Part shown: one piece after another, positions 1 to 5,112 of the stretch
How positions within the stretch are numbered: position 1 is the first letter of the stretch
How the letters are laid out: each line of letters starts with the position of its first letter
Assembly: GCA_027070385.1 (NCBI GenBank)
Contig: JALXDW010000285.1
Location: 1-5,548, forward strand
DNA from: Chromatiales bacterium
GTDB taxonomy: Bacteria; Pseudomonadota; Gammaproteobacteria; UBA6429; Thiohalophilaceae
Direction: 5' to 3'
DNA length: 5,548 nucleotides
Position numbers and translations under genes: made by a program
The notes under the pieces: generated by a model
Told to the model about the DNA's origin: nothing
The model's database searches: none
The model's input: the letters and a program-made list of their open reading frames with translations, nothing else

Positions 1-280
1 TAAAAGAAATAATGGCACCGACAGTCGCTGCAGTTAAGTTATAGAAGGTGCCCCAAATAGGGCCAAATAACGCACCACCGGCCAAAGTTAAAACTGAACC
101 GGGCAAAAAGAAAACCGTTCCTACAAGAGAAACCAGCATAAAAAAAACAGGACCTGCCGCACCAAAATCTTTTACCCAGTTCTGAAGTGCTTCTGCATTT
201 AATTGCTCACGATATATAACAGCAACAACAATACCGGTCAGTAAAAGTGCCATAATTAAGTAATGCAATATCTTTTTCAT
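1..280 (-). CDS. TVP38/TMEM64 (VTT/SNARE-associated, DedA-like) inner-membrane protein, C-terminus beyond left edge
   Basis: The first 93 codons are visible; the frame is open to the left edge. The ATG at 280 is followed by a short basic start (MKK) and a hydrophobic segment at about residues 7-23. A second hydrophobic stretch from about residue 44 runs into the Gly/Pro-rich motif FLPGSVLTLAGGALFGP (58-74), then TFYNLTAATVGAIISF. This motif is characteristic of the VTT domain shared by TVP38/TMEM64 and DedA proteins, polytopic inner-membrane proteins whose proposed role is lipid scrambling or membrane homeostasis; the substrate of bacterial TVP38 types is mostly unknown. An AGGA lies about 13 nt upstream of the ATG, so the Shine-Dalgarno spacing is loose. 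The gene lies 114 nt downstream of the desaturase-like gene on the same strand, with a terminator between, so separate or attenuated transcription is likely. The family call is firm; the physiological role is not known. Confidence 0.85.
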   Translation of the reverse strand, partial: MKKILHYLIMALLLTGIVVAVIYREQLNAEALQNWVKDFGAAGPVFFMLVSLVGTVFFLPGSVLTLAGGALFGPIWGTFYNLTAATVGAIISF

Positions 281-331
281 AGTGAAGTGTATCCTGTTAA
301 CTGAATTTATTGGCAATGCTTTTAAGGTAAT

Positions 332-360
332 AAAAAAACCTCTCCGCACAGAGAGGAAAA
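332..360 (-). terminator. Rho-independent terminator after the desaturase-like gene
   Basis: Read on the minus strand, CCTCTC - TGTGCG - GAGAGG forms a perfect 6-bp GC-rich stem (351-356 with 339-344) and is followed directly by seven T residues (338-332). It starts about 35 nt past the TGA of the desaturase-like gene. On the plus strand the stem is followed by only four A residues, so it acts for the minus strand. It also lies in the leader of the TVP38-type gene. Confidence 0.8.
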
Positions 361-379
361 TCACGGAGGAGAGTGATTT
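358..379 (-). other. Stem-loop upstream of the terminator, possible competing structure
   Basis: AAATCAC (358-364) and GTGATTT (373-379) form a perfect 7-bp inverted repeat with an 8-nt loop, just past the desaturase-like stop codon. On the minus-strand RNA, CTCTCC (373-368), which includes most of this loop, is complementary to GGAGAG (345-340) in the 3' arm of the terminator. The two pairings exclude each other. This is visible complementarity only; function is inferred. Confidence 0.4.
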
Positions 380-394
380 ATTTAAAAGTAAGCA

Positions 395-1264
395 TCAATC
401 TTGCACATCGTTATCACTATCCCAGCTGCGGCGATTAATCGTATAACCACTCACACCACCTTTAAAAGGCAGGAGTAACATACCGGAAATCCATGAGACC
501 AACTTTGGGTCTTTAAATTTGTGTATACCAATGCGCATGGCTTCATGCCCGGCTCGTGGTTGCTCACGGTAAGTACCAAACAAACGATCCCACCATGGCA
601 AACTGAAACCAAAATTACTGTTAGTTTCATCATCTTCAACCGAATGGTGCACCCGGTGCATATCGGGGGTAACAATAAACCAGCGTAAAATACGATCCAC
701 ATTTTCAGGCAACCGGATATTGCCATGATTAAACATTGCGGTTGCATTTAAAATAACTTCAAAAATAATGACGGCAAATACCGGTGGGCCTAACAAGACA
801 ATCGTACAAAACTTGATGCCCATCGAAAGCAGTATTTCCAGGGTATGAAAACGTGCACCGGTCGTCACATCATAATCCAGGTCGGCATGATGTACCCGAT
901 GTAAACGCCATAAAACGGGAATGGCATGTACCATGACATGCTGTACATAAATCACAAAGTCCATCACAATAATGGATAAAACAGCCGCTAACCCCACTGA
1001 TATCTCAATGTTGTTAAACAGACCCCAGCCTTTTTCCTGAGCTATGGCTGCAACACCGATAGCAGCAACCGGGAAAACCAGCCGAACGATCAAGCTATTA
1101 AGAAAAACCAGCCCCAAATTATTAACCCAACGCACGGTTTTTGATACCGTCAATGTTCGCCGTGGTGCAACTAATTCCCAAACGCCTATCACCGCTAACA
1201 TCCCAAAAAAGAAGCCCATACGAATTTCTTTCTCATGCTGCATTATAAATTCATCAATTATCAT
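395..1264 (-). CDS. Fatty acid hydroxylase / sterol desaturase superfamily membrane protein
   Basis: A 289-residue integral membrane protein. The conserved histidine clusters of the di-iron fatty acid hydroxylase superfamily are present: HVMVH (109-113, HX3H), HRVHH (122-126, HX2HH), H140 in RFHTLE, H180 in FNHGN and HRVHH (203-207, HX2HH). These residues bind the two irons for O2-dependent hydroxylation or desaturation of a lipid. Hydrophobic segments lie near 17-33, 49-75, 89-107 and 142-172, with the histidines expected on the cytoplasmic face. The substrate cannot be read from sequence: many bacterial members act on non-sterol lipids or are uncharacterised. The ATG at 1264 is chosen because AGGA (1272-1275) sits 7 nt upstream; a longer in-frame start at 1303 is TTG without a clear ribosome binding site. 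The gene is divergent from the ArsR-rhodanese gene and may share its control region. A terminator follows it. Confidence 0.88.
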   Translation of the reverse strand: MIIDEFIMQHEKEIRMGFFFGMLAVIGVWELVAPRRTLTVSKTVRWVNNLGLVFLNSLIVRLVFPVAAIGVAAIAQEKGWGLFNNIEISVGLAAVLSIIVMDFVIYVQHVMVHAIPVLWRLHRVHHADLDYDVTTGARFHTLEILLSMGIKFCTIVLLGPPVFAVIIFEVILNATAMFNHGNIRLPENVDRILRWFIVTPDMHRVHHSVEDDETNSNFGFSLPWWDRLFGTYREQPRAGHEAMRIGIHKFKDPKLVSWISGMLLLPFKGGVSGYTINRRSWDSDNDVQD

Positions 1265-1318
1265 CACCCGTTCCTGAATATATCGTGGTTTATCCGAAGC
1301 CAATCTGCTTGTGAATGC

Positions 1319-1346
1319 TTGTCATCTTTTATAGGACAGCTATAAT
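1319..1346 (+). promoter_or_regulatory. Sigma-70 promoter for the ArsR-rhodanese gene
   Basis: TTGTCA (1319-1324, five of six to consensus) and TATAAT (1341-1346, perfect) are separated by 16 bp. Transcription would start near 1353, giving a leader of about 59 nt before the ATG at 1412. A second TATAAT at 1390-1395 has only a poor -35 partner. This is a sequence match; activity is untested. Confidence 0.6.
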
Positions 1347-1366
1347 CACAATAAGATTTAATCATT

Positions 1367-1388
1367 TATTCAATTAATTACTTGAATA
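1367..1388. promoter_or_regulatory. Dyad TATTCAA-N8-TTGAATA, candidate ArsR-type operator
   Basis: A perfect 7-bp inverted repeat with an 8-nt AT-rich centre lies between the promoter and the ATG of the ArsR-rhodanese gene, and just upstream of the second TATAAT at 1390. ArsR/SmtB-family dimers bind AT-rich inverted repeats in their own promoter regions, so autoregulation, and perhaps control of the divergent desaturase-like gene, is plausible. The assignment rests on symmetry and position only. Confidence 0.45.
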
Positions 1389-1411
1389 GTATAATAGCGG
1401 ATATTAAACCA

Positions 1412-2068
1412 ATGTCAAGCAGCTTCAAACACGAATTATTCAGCCAGTTTGCCCGTATCGGCAAAGCATTAAGCCATGCTAACCGGCTGGAATTACTGGA
1501 ATTTATTGCCCAAGGTGAACGTAGCGTTGATGAATTGGCCAATATTTCAGGTTTAACGGTGGCCAATACTTCACAACATTTACAGCATTTAAGGCAAGCC
1601 GGGCTGGTTATTAGCCATAAAGAAGGCTTAAAAGTCTATTATCAACTCAGTGGTGATGATGTCATCACCCTGCTCGACACCGTCAGAGATGTCGCTGAAC
1701 GGCATATTGCCGAAGTTGATAAGTTGGTAAATACTTACTTAACAGTAAAAGATGATCTGGAACCACTGCCACGTCAGGAATTACTAGAACGTGCCAAACA
1801 GGGATTGGTTACCGTACTGGACGTGCGCCCAGCTGAAGAATATGCGGCAGGCCATGTCCCCGGTGCCATTAATGTACCACTGAGCGAACTGGAAAATTAC
1901 CTGAAAAAACTCGATACCCAACAGGAAATTGTGGCCTATTGTCGAGGCCCACACTGTATATTGGCTTTTGATGCCGTTGCAACGCTCCGAAACAAGGGGC
2001 TAAAAGCCAGGCGTCTGCAAGACGGTTTTCCTGAATGGAAGTTAGCGGGTTTACCGGTTGAGTCTTGA
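1412..2068 (+). CDS. ArsR-family transcriptional regulator fused to a C-terminal rhodanese domain
   Basis: A 218-residue cytoplasmic protein. Residues about 8-95 form an ArsR-type winged helix: ARIGKALSHANRLELLEFI, then the helix-turn-helix around 38-62 (SVDELANISGLTVANTSQHL) and the wing near 65-78. Residues about 122-218 form a rhodanese domain with LDVRP (136-140), GHVPGAINVP (147-156), the active-site loop CRGPHC (177-182) and the ending QDGFPEWKLAGLP. C177 is the expected persulfide-forming cysteine. The DNA-binding part has no cysteine, so the classical ArsR metal-binding CxC is absent; sensing is more likely through the rhodanese cysteines, for example of sulfane sulfur or oxidants (inference). 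ATG 1412 fits the family's usual N-terminus; a TTG at 1382 would add ten residues and falls inside the dyad. The ribosome binding site is weak. The gene is followed after 71 bp by a CZB protein gene, perhaps co-transcribed. Confidence 0.92.
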   Translation: MSSSFKHELFSQFARIGKALSHANRLELLEFIAQGERSVDELANISGLTVANTSQHLQHLRQAGLVISHKEGLKVYYQLSGDDVITLLDTVRDVAERHIAEVDKLVNTYLTVKDDLEPLPRQELLERAKQGLVTVLDVRPAEEYAAGHVPGAINVPLSELENYLKKLDTQQEIVAYCRGPHCILAFDAVATLRNKGLKARRLQDGFPEWKLAGLPVES

Positions 2069-2127
2069 TACAGATGTATTAGACTTTAATAAAAAAGAGT
2101 TGCATCGCATCAACAAAAACAATCACC

Positions 2128-2132
2128 AGGGG
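2128..2132 (+). promoter_or_regulatory. Ribosome binding site of the CZB protein gene
   Basis: AGGGG ends 7 nt before the ATG at 2140 and fixes this start. The 71-bp gap before this gene shows no terminator hairpin with a T tract. Confidence 0.6.
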
Positions 2133-2139
2133 CATCGCA

Positions 2140-2571
2140 ATGAACGAAAAAGAAATTATTCAGCATTTACGTGAGGCCAAAAAGGCGCACTTGGGTTGGG
2201 TTGCCCGGGCACATGCCTTAATCAAGGGCAAACCGGTGGATAAGGAAAAAGTACCTGTGTTACCCACCGAATGTATCTTTGGTAAATGGTATTACAGTGA
2301 CGGGCGCCAACTGGCCAACCTGCAAACCTATCGTGTTATTGAAGGCTCACACAATGAGCTGCATAAAATTTATGCCGATATTTTTAATCTGCTATTTGAG
2401 AAGAAAAAAGGCTCTTTTTTTTCACGTTTAACCGGCCAGTATAAAAAGCAACAAAAAGAAAATCTGCAAAAAGCCAATCAGTTGTTCACTGATTTGCAAA
2501 AAATGTCAGACAACATTATCAACAAGCTCGATGCACTGGAAAAAGAAATACGCGAGATTATGAATAAATAA
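2140..2571 (+). CDS. Free-standing CZB (chemoreceptor zinc-binding) domain protein
   Basis: A 143-residue soluble protein. The CZB zinc ligands are all visible: H17 in HLGW, C45 in ECIFGKWYY, then H71 and H75 in SHNELH. Their spacing closely matches the 3His/1Cys site of the E. coli diguanylate cyclase DgcZ (known family property). CZB domains bind zinc tightly; the zinc-bound cysteine is reported to respond to zinc and, in some chemoreceptors, to hypochlorous acid. Residues about 88-143 are Lys/Glu/Gln-rich and likely a helical or coiled-coil tail, with no transmembrane segment, HAMP, methyl-accepting or GGDEF domain. The protein must therefore act through a partner, which is unknown. It lies 71 bp after the ArsR-rhodanese gene on the same strand and converges on the methyltransferase gene 41 bp away. 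The domain call is firm; the sensing role is inferred. Confidence 0.87.
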   Translation: MNEKEIIQHLREAKKAHLGWVARAHALIKGKPVDKEKVPVLPTECIFGKWYYSDGRQLANLQTYRVIEGSHNELHKIYADIFNLLFEKKKGSFFSRLTGQYKKQQKENLQKANQLFTDLQKMSDNIINKLDALEKEIREIMNK

Positions 2572-2612
2572 TCAACACAGCGGCCCTGTTCAGCGTATCT
2601 AAACGAGAGCAA

Positions 2613-3245
2613 CTAGTACTGATATACCGACTCTGTATCAGCCAATTTTTGGGCACGTAAAACAACAAATGAAGCGTCACTCTCCTTGCCGTTTTTAAAG
2701 TCTCCTGGCAGATTTGCCCGTTCAATTTTAAAATGACCAAAGCCTGCTTTTTTGAGTTCTTTTTGCACCTCAGCAACCGAATAAAATATGGCGTCCTGAT
2801 AGAATTTACCTTTATTTCGGGCATACTTTTTCCCGGCAGTACCGGCTTTATCAATAAACGCAATAATAATATAGCCATTTGGCCTGAGTATCCGCTCAAC
2901 TTCCTTAAAAGCAGTGGCAACCGAGTCCAAAAAACAGAGTGTTGTCACAAGTAAGGCATAATCGTAACACTCATTATTAATTGGCAATGATTCGGCCAAA
3001 CCATCGATAACCGACACTCCACGTTGCACCGCAATTTGCCGCATTGCTGCTGACGGCTCAACACCTGACGAAATACCCAATGCTTGTGCAAACCGGCCGG
3101 TTCCAACACCGATCTCAATACCTGCCCCGGTTGCAGGCAAAAGCTTGCGAATGGCATTTACTTCAACAGAAAATTCAGCCTTGTGTTTATCGAACCAGTT
3201 ATCATAATCGCCAGCATATCGCTCGAAAACGTTGAATTTGTTCAT
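2613..3245 (-). CDS. Class I SAM-dependent methyltransferase (Methyltransf_11 type)
   Basis: A 210-residue cytoplasmic protein. Motif I, the SAM-binding glycine loop, is EIGVGTGRF (44-52). GVEPS (61-65) carries the acidic end of strand 2 that usually contacts the SAM ribose. GLAESLPI (82-89) and DYALLVTTLCFL (95-106) form the following strand region, and ERILRPNGYIIIAF (117-130) is the typical post-motif III segment. The N-terminal FERYAGDYDNWFDKHK is common in small-molecule methyltransferases of this group. The acceptor cannot be predicted. ATG 3245 is preceded by AAGG about 9 nt upstream. The gene is convergent with the CZB protein gene and downstream of the small arginine-rich ORF on the same strand (71-nt gap). 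No terminator with a T tract was seen in the 41-bp convergent gap. Confidence 0.87.
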   Translation of the reverse strand: MNKFNVFERYAGDYDNWFDKHKAEFSVEVNAIRKLLPATGAGIEIGVGTGRFAQALGISSGVEPSAAMRQIAVQRGVSVIDGLAESLPINNECYDYALLVTTLCFLDSVATAFKEVERILRPNGYIIIAFIDKAGTAGKKYARNKGKFYQDAIFYSVAEVQKELKKAGFGHFKIERANLPGDFKNGKESDASFVVLRAQKLADTESVYQY

Positions 3246-3316
3246 AACCCAGCCTTAAACAAAACAATAAGCAAGACTTTACACCAGAACGGCGGGCTTG
3301 AGCGGAAAAGAATATT

Positions 3317-3502
3317 TTAAATAGAACGACGATCGATTTGCTGGCGACGTTCAACCATGTCACCAAAACGGGGTTCTTTACGACGATCGGCATGAATACG
3401 GCGTTCACTACTGCGCCGTTCTACTTTTGAATTTCTTTCGCCAAAGGCCGTCTTACGACGAAAGTTAGATGCAAGTGTTTGAGTTATATTTATTATATCC
3501 AT
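3317..3502 (-). CDS. Small arginine-rich [DE]RR-repeat protein, function unknown
   Basis: A 61-codon ORF. Its C-terminal two thirds hold five acidic-Arg-Arg triplets: ERR 28-30, ERR 33-35, DRR 39-41, ERR 51-53 and DRR 57-59, plus RR at 15-16. The three ERR copies use different arginine codon pairs (CGG-CGC, CGC-CGT and CGT-CGC), so the repetition looks maintained at protein level, which supports real coding. There is no signal peptide, membrane segment or cysteine. The protein is very basic, with alternating acidic residues, so nucleic acid or protein binding is conceivable, but no family is recognised. The ATG at 3502 lacks a convincing Shine-Dalgarno; an in-frame TAA lies about 35 nt upstream with no other start between. 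It sits between the folA and methyltransferase genes on the same strand. It could still be a chance ORF. Confidence 0.5.
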   Translation of the reverse strand: MDIINITQTLASNFRRKTAFGERNSKVERRSSERRIHADRRKEPRFGDMVERRQQIDRRSI

Positions 3503-3557
3503 TCCAGTATACCGGCTACTTGAGAATTCACTTTAAGCGGTACTGTAACAAGCCCAA

Positions 3558-3598
3558 TGTACAAAAAGTGTGCATAGTTCACATTTTATACAAAATGT
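3558..3598. repeat. Overlapping inverted repeats downstream of folA
   Basis: ACATTTT (3581-3587) and AAAATGT (3592-3598) form a perfect 7-bp hairpin with a 4-nt loop. A longer imperfect dyad, TGTAcAAAAaGTG (3558-3570) with CACaTTTTaTACA (3580-3592), shares its central part and pairs at 11 of 13 positions. They lie 35-75 nt past the folA stop. No run of T follows on the minus strand, so they are at best a weak terminator or a processing structure. The rest of the 130-nt gap (3503-3632) shows nothing recognisable. Confidence 0.4.
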
Positions 3599-3632
3599 AG
3601 GACAAAGCTTACAAATAAAACCCAAGTGCGTG

Positions 3633-4139
3633 TTAAACCGGTTTTCGCTCAAAAATAATAAAATGATGGGGAAAAGCATTTTTTTCATCAGCAGCAACAT
3701 CAATACGTTCAATTTGCTGCCAATCGGCTGAATTGTATTCCGGGAACCAGGCATCCCCTTTGATATCGGCATCGACAAAAGTCAGATACATCCGATCCAC
3801 CCGATTGAGCATTTGCGCATAAAAGGATGCCCCGCCGATAATCATTGCTTCACCGGTTTCACCTGCCACACGACGCGCTTCATCCAATGCCTGTTCAATC
3901 GATGTCACAACAACAGCACCCTTTGCACTATAAGCAGTGTCACGGGTTATCACAATATTGGTTCTATCAGGTAAAGGGCGTCCACCAAAGGATTCAAATG
4001 TTTTACGCCCCATAATCACCGGCTTACCTAAAGTATGCTGGCGAAACCAGCGCATGTCAGATGGCAATTTCCAAGGTAAAGTATTATTAATACCAATAAC
4101 TCTGTTTTCAGCCATGGCGGCAATTAATGATAAACGCAT
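3633..4139 (-). CDS. folA: Dihydrofolate reductase
   Basis: A 168-residue cytoplasmic enzyme that reduces dihydrofolate to tetrahydrofolate with NADPH, close to the 159 residues of E. coli FolA. Seen in order: SLIAAMAENRVIG (4-16), the LPWKLPSDMRWF segment (21-32) with the catalytic acid D28 (equivalent to D27 in E. coli), GKPVIMGRKTFES (38-50) with the cofactor-binding GRK(T), RPLPDRTNIVIT, then the second nucleotide-binding motif MIIGGASFY and YLTFVDADIKGD(A)WFP. All key residues are present, so it should be active and a target for trimethoprim-like inhibitors. The ATG is 3 nt after the thyA stop codon, with no strong ribosome binding site of its own, which suggests translational coupling to thyA. 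It recycles the dihydrofolate that thymidylate synthase produces. Confidence 0.97.
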   Translation of the reverse strand: MRLSLIAAMAENRVIGINNTLPWKLPSDMRWFRQHTLGKPVIMGRKTFESFGGRPLPDRTNIVITRDTAYSAKGAVVVTSIEQALDEARRVAGETGEAMIIGGASFYAQMLNRVDRMYLTFVDADIKGDAWFPEYNSADWQQIERIDVAADEKNAFPHHFIIFERKPV

Positions 4140-4142
4140 CCG

Positions 4143-4937
4143 CTAAACCGCAACCGGGGCTTTAATATGCGGGTGGCATTCATAATCACTCAGTTCAAAA
4201 TCGTCAAAAGTAAATTTGAACAAATCTTTCACATCTGGATTTAGTTTCATCGTTGGTAAGGCAAACGGCTCACGCGCAAGCTGTTGCTCAACTTGCTCCA
4301 TATGGTTGGAGTAAAGATGTGCATCTCCCAAGGTATGAATAAAATCACCCACTTGTAAATCACAGGCCTGCGCTACCATCATGGTCAGCAATGCATACGA
4401 CGCAATATTAAACGGTACGCCCAAAAAAATATCGGCACTGCGTTGATAGAGCTGGCAGGATAACTTGCCATTGGCAACATAAAACTGGAAAAACGAGTGA
4501 CACGGTGGTAACGCCATGTTTTCTATTTCAGCCACATTCCAGGCACTGACAATAATCCGCCGGGAATCCGGATTATTTTTTATTTGATCCAGAATCATGG
4601 CAATTTGATCAATGTGTTTGCCATCGGCCGTTGGCCATGAACGCCATTGCGAACCATAAACCGGCCCGAGGTTACCGTTTTCATCGGCCCATTCATCCCA
4701 GATTTTAACGCCATTTTCTTTAAGGTAGGCAATATTGGTATCGCCCTTTAAAAACCACAGCAGTTCATGAATAATGGAACGCAGATGACATTTTTTAGTA
4801 GTGACCAGTGGAAAGCCTTCAGTTAAATCAAAACGCATTTGATAACCAAAAACACTCTTTGTGCCGGTACCGGTACGATCTTCTTTTATGACCCCGTTAT
4901 CACGTACATGGCGCATTAAATCCAGATACTGCTTCAC
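4143..4937 (-). CDS. thyA: Thymidylate synthase
   Basis: A 264-residue cytoplasmic enzyme, the same length as E. coli ThyA. It methylates dUMP to dTMP using 5,10-methylene-tetrahydrofolate and releases dihydrofolate. Seen: the phosphate-binding RTGTGT (21-26), [35 protein letters not shown], the arginine pair in [12 protein letters not shown] (123-134), the active-site C146 in [37 protein letters not shown], the H-L-Y-S-N-H substrate motif and the conserved C-terminus KAPVAV. The start is GTG at 4937: AGGAG (4944-4948) lies 6 nt upstream and the product then begins MKQYLDLM as in E. coli. It follows lgt after 175 nt and precedes folA by 3 nt, a common gammaproteobacterial layout. The enzyme is folate-dependent and unrelated to the flavin-dependent ThyX. 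Confidence 0.98.
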   Translation of the reverse strand: MKQYLDLMRHVRDNGVIKEDRTGTGTKSVFGYQMRFDLTEGFPLVTTKKCHLRSIIHELLWFLKGDTNIAYLKENGVKIWDEWADENGNLGPVYGSQWRSWPTADGKHIDQIAMILDQIKNNPDSRRIIVSAWNVAEIENMALPPCHSFFQFYVANGKLSCQLYQRSADIFLGVPFNIASYALLTMMVAQACDLQVGDFIHTLGDAHLYSNHMEQVEQQLAREPFALPTMKLNPDVKDLFKFTFDDFELSDYECHPHIKAPVAV

Positions 4938-4943
4938 TTTATT

Positions 4944-4948
4944 CTCCT
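4944..4948 (-). promoter_or_regulatory. Ribosome binding site fixing the thyA GTG start
   Basis: On the minus strand AGGAG is followed by 6 nt and then GTG. The strong match and ideal spacing favour the non-ATG start. Confidence 0.75.
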
Positions 4949-4973
4949 GACCTCTGATATTGCCATTGCTTCA

Positions 4974-5066
4974 TTATCCATTATATAAAGTCTTGCATTG
5001 TTTATTTATATGCTCTTCTTCTGCCACTTTGTAAATAAAAAAAGCATAAGTGTCTTTTGTTATCAT
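4974..5066 (-). CDS. Possible 30-residue ORF between lgt and thyA
   Basis: An ATG-to-TAA frame of 30 codons reads MITKDTYAFFIYKVAEEE and goes on to a mixed-charge end with one cysteine. CAGGTGTG directly before the ATG gives a short-spaced AGG. It fills more than half of the 175-nt gap but overlaps the candidate thyA promoter. No family is recognised and the length is within chance expectation for AT-rich DNA. Confidence 0.2.
   Translation of the reverse strand: MITKDTYAFFIYKVAEEEHINKQCKTLYNG
4980..4985 (-). promoter_or_regulatory. Candidate -10 box for thyA-folA
   Basis: TATAAT on the minus strand lies about 43 nt before the GTG of thyA. No good -35 hexamer is found 16-18 bp upstream, so a weak or activator-dependent promoter, or read-through from lgt, is possible. 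Confidence 0.3.
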
Positions 5067-5090
5067 CACACCTGATAAGTTTCCTTTGTA

Positions 5091-5111
5091 CTGAATACGC
5101 GTAATATTCAG
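5091..5111. repeat. Perfect dyad directly after the lgt stop codon
   Basis: CTGAATA (5091-5097) and TATTCAG (5105-5111) are perfect 7-bp arms around a 7-nt centre, one base past the lgt TAA. There is no T tract on the minus strand, so this is not a standard terminator; it may be an RNA end structure or a protein-binding site. Confidence 0.45.
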
Positions 5112-5112
5112 G

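Noticed and set aside
281..331. Promoter for the TVP38-type gene using TTGCCA on the minus strand
   Set aside because: The matching -10 (GATACA) is poor and the start of transcription would fall on the start codon.
451..747. 98-codon minus-strand ORF inside the desaturase-like gene
   Set aside because: It covers the conserved HRVHH region in a different frame and has no recognisable features.
1265..1303. Longer form of the desaturase-like protein starting at TTG 1303
   Set aside because: It adds 13 residues, lacks a ribosome binding site, and the ATG at 1264 has AGGA at ideal spacing.
1382..1411. TTG start at 1382 for the ArsR-rhodanese protein
   Set aside because: It adds ten residues that do not look like the family's N-terminus and falls inside the dyad; ATG 1412 is preferred.
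2572..2612. Bidirectional terminator between the convergent CZB and methyltransferase genes
   Set aside because: Only a 4-bp ACAG/CTGT stem without T tracts was found.
2558..2920. 120-codon minus-strand ORF overlapping the methyltransferase gene
   Set aside because: It is in another frame over clear methyltransferase sequence and shows no domain of its own; the same holds for other overlapping frames at 2733-2954 and 2945-3408.
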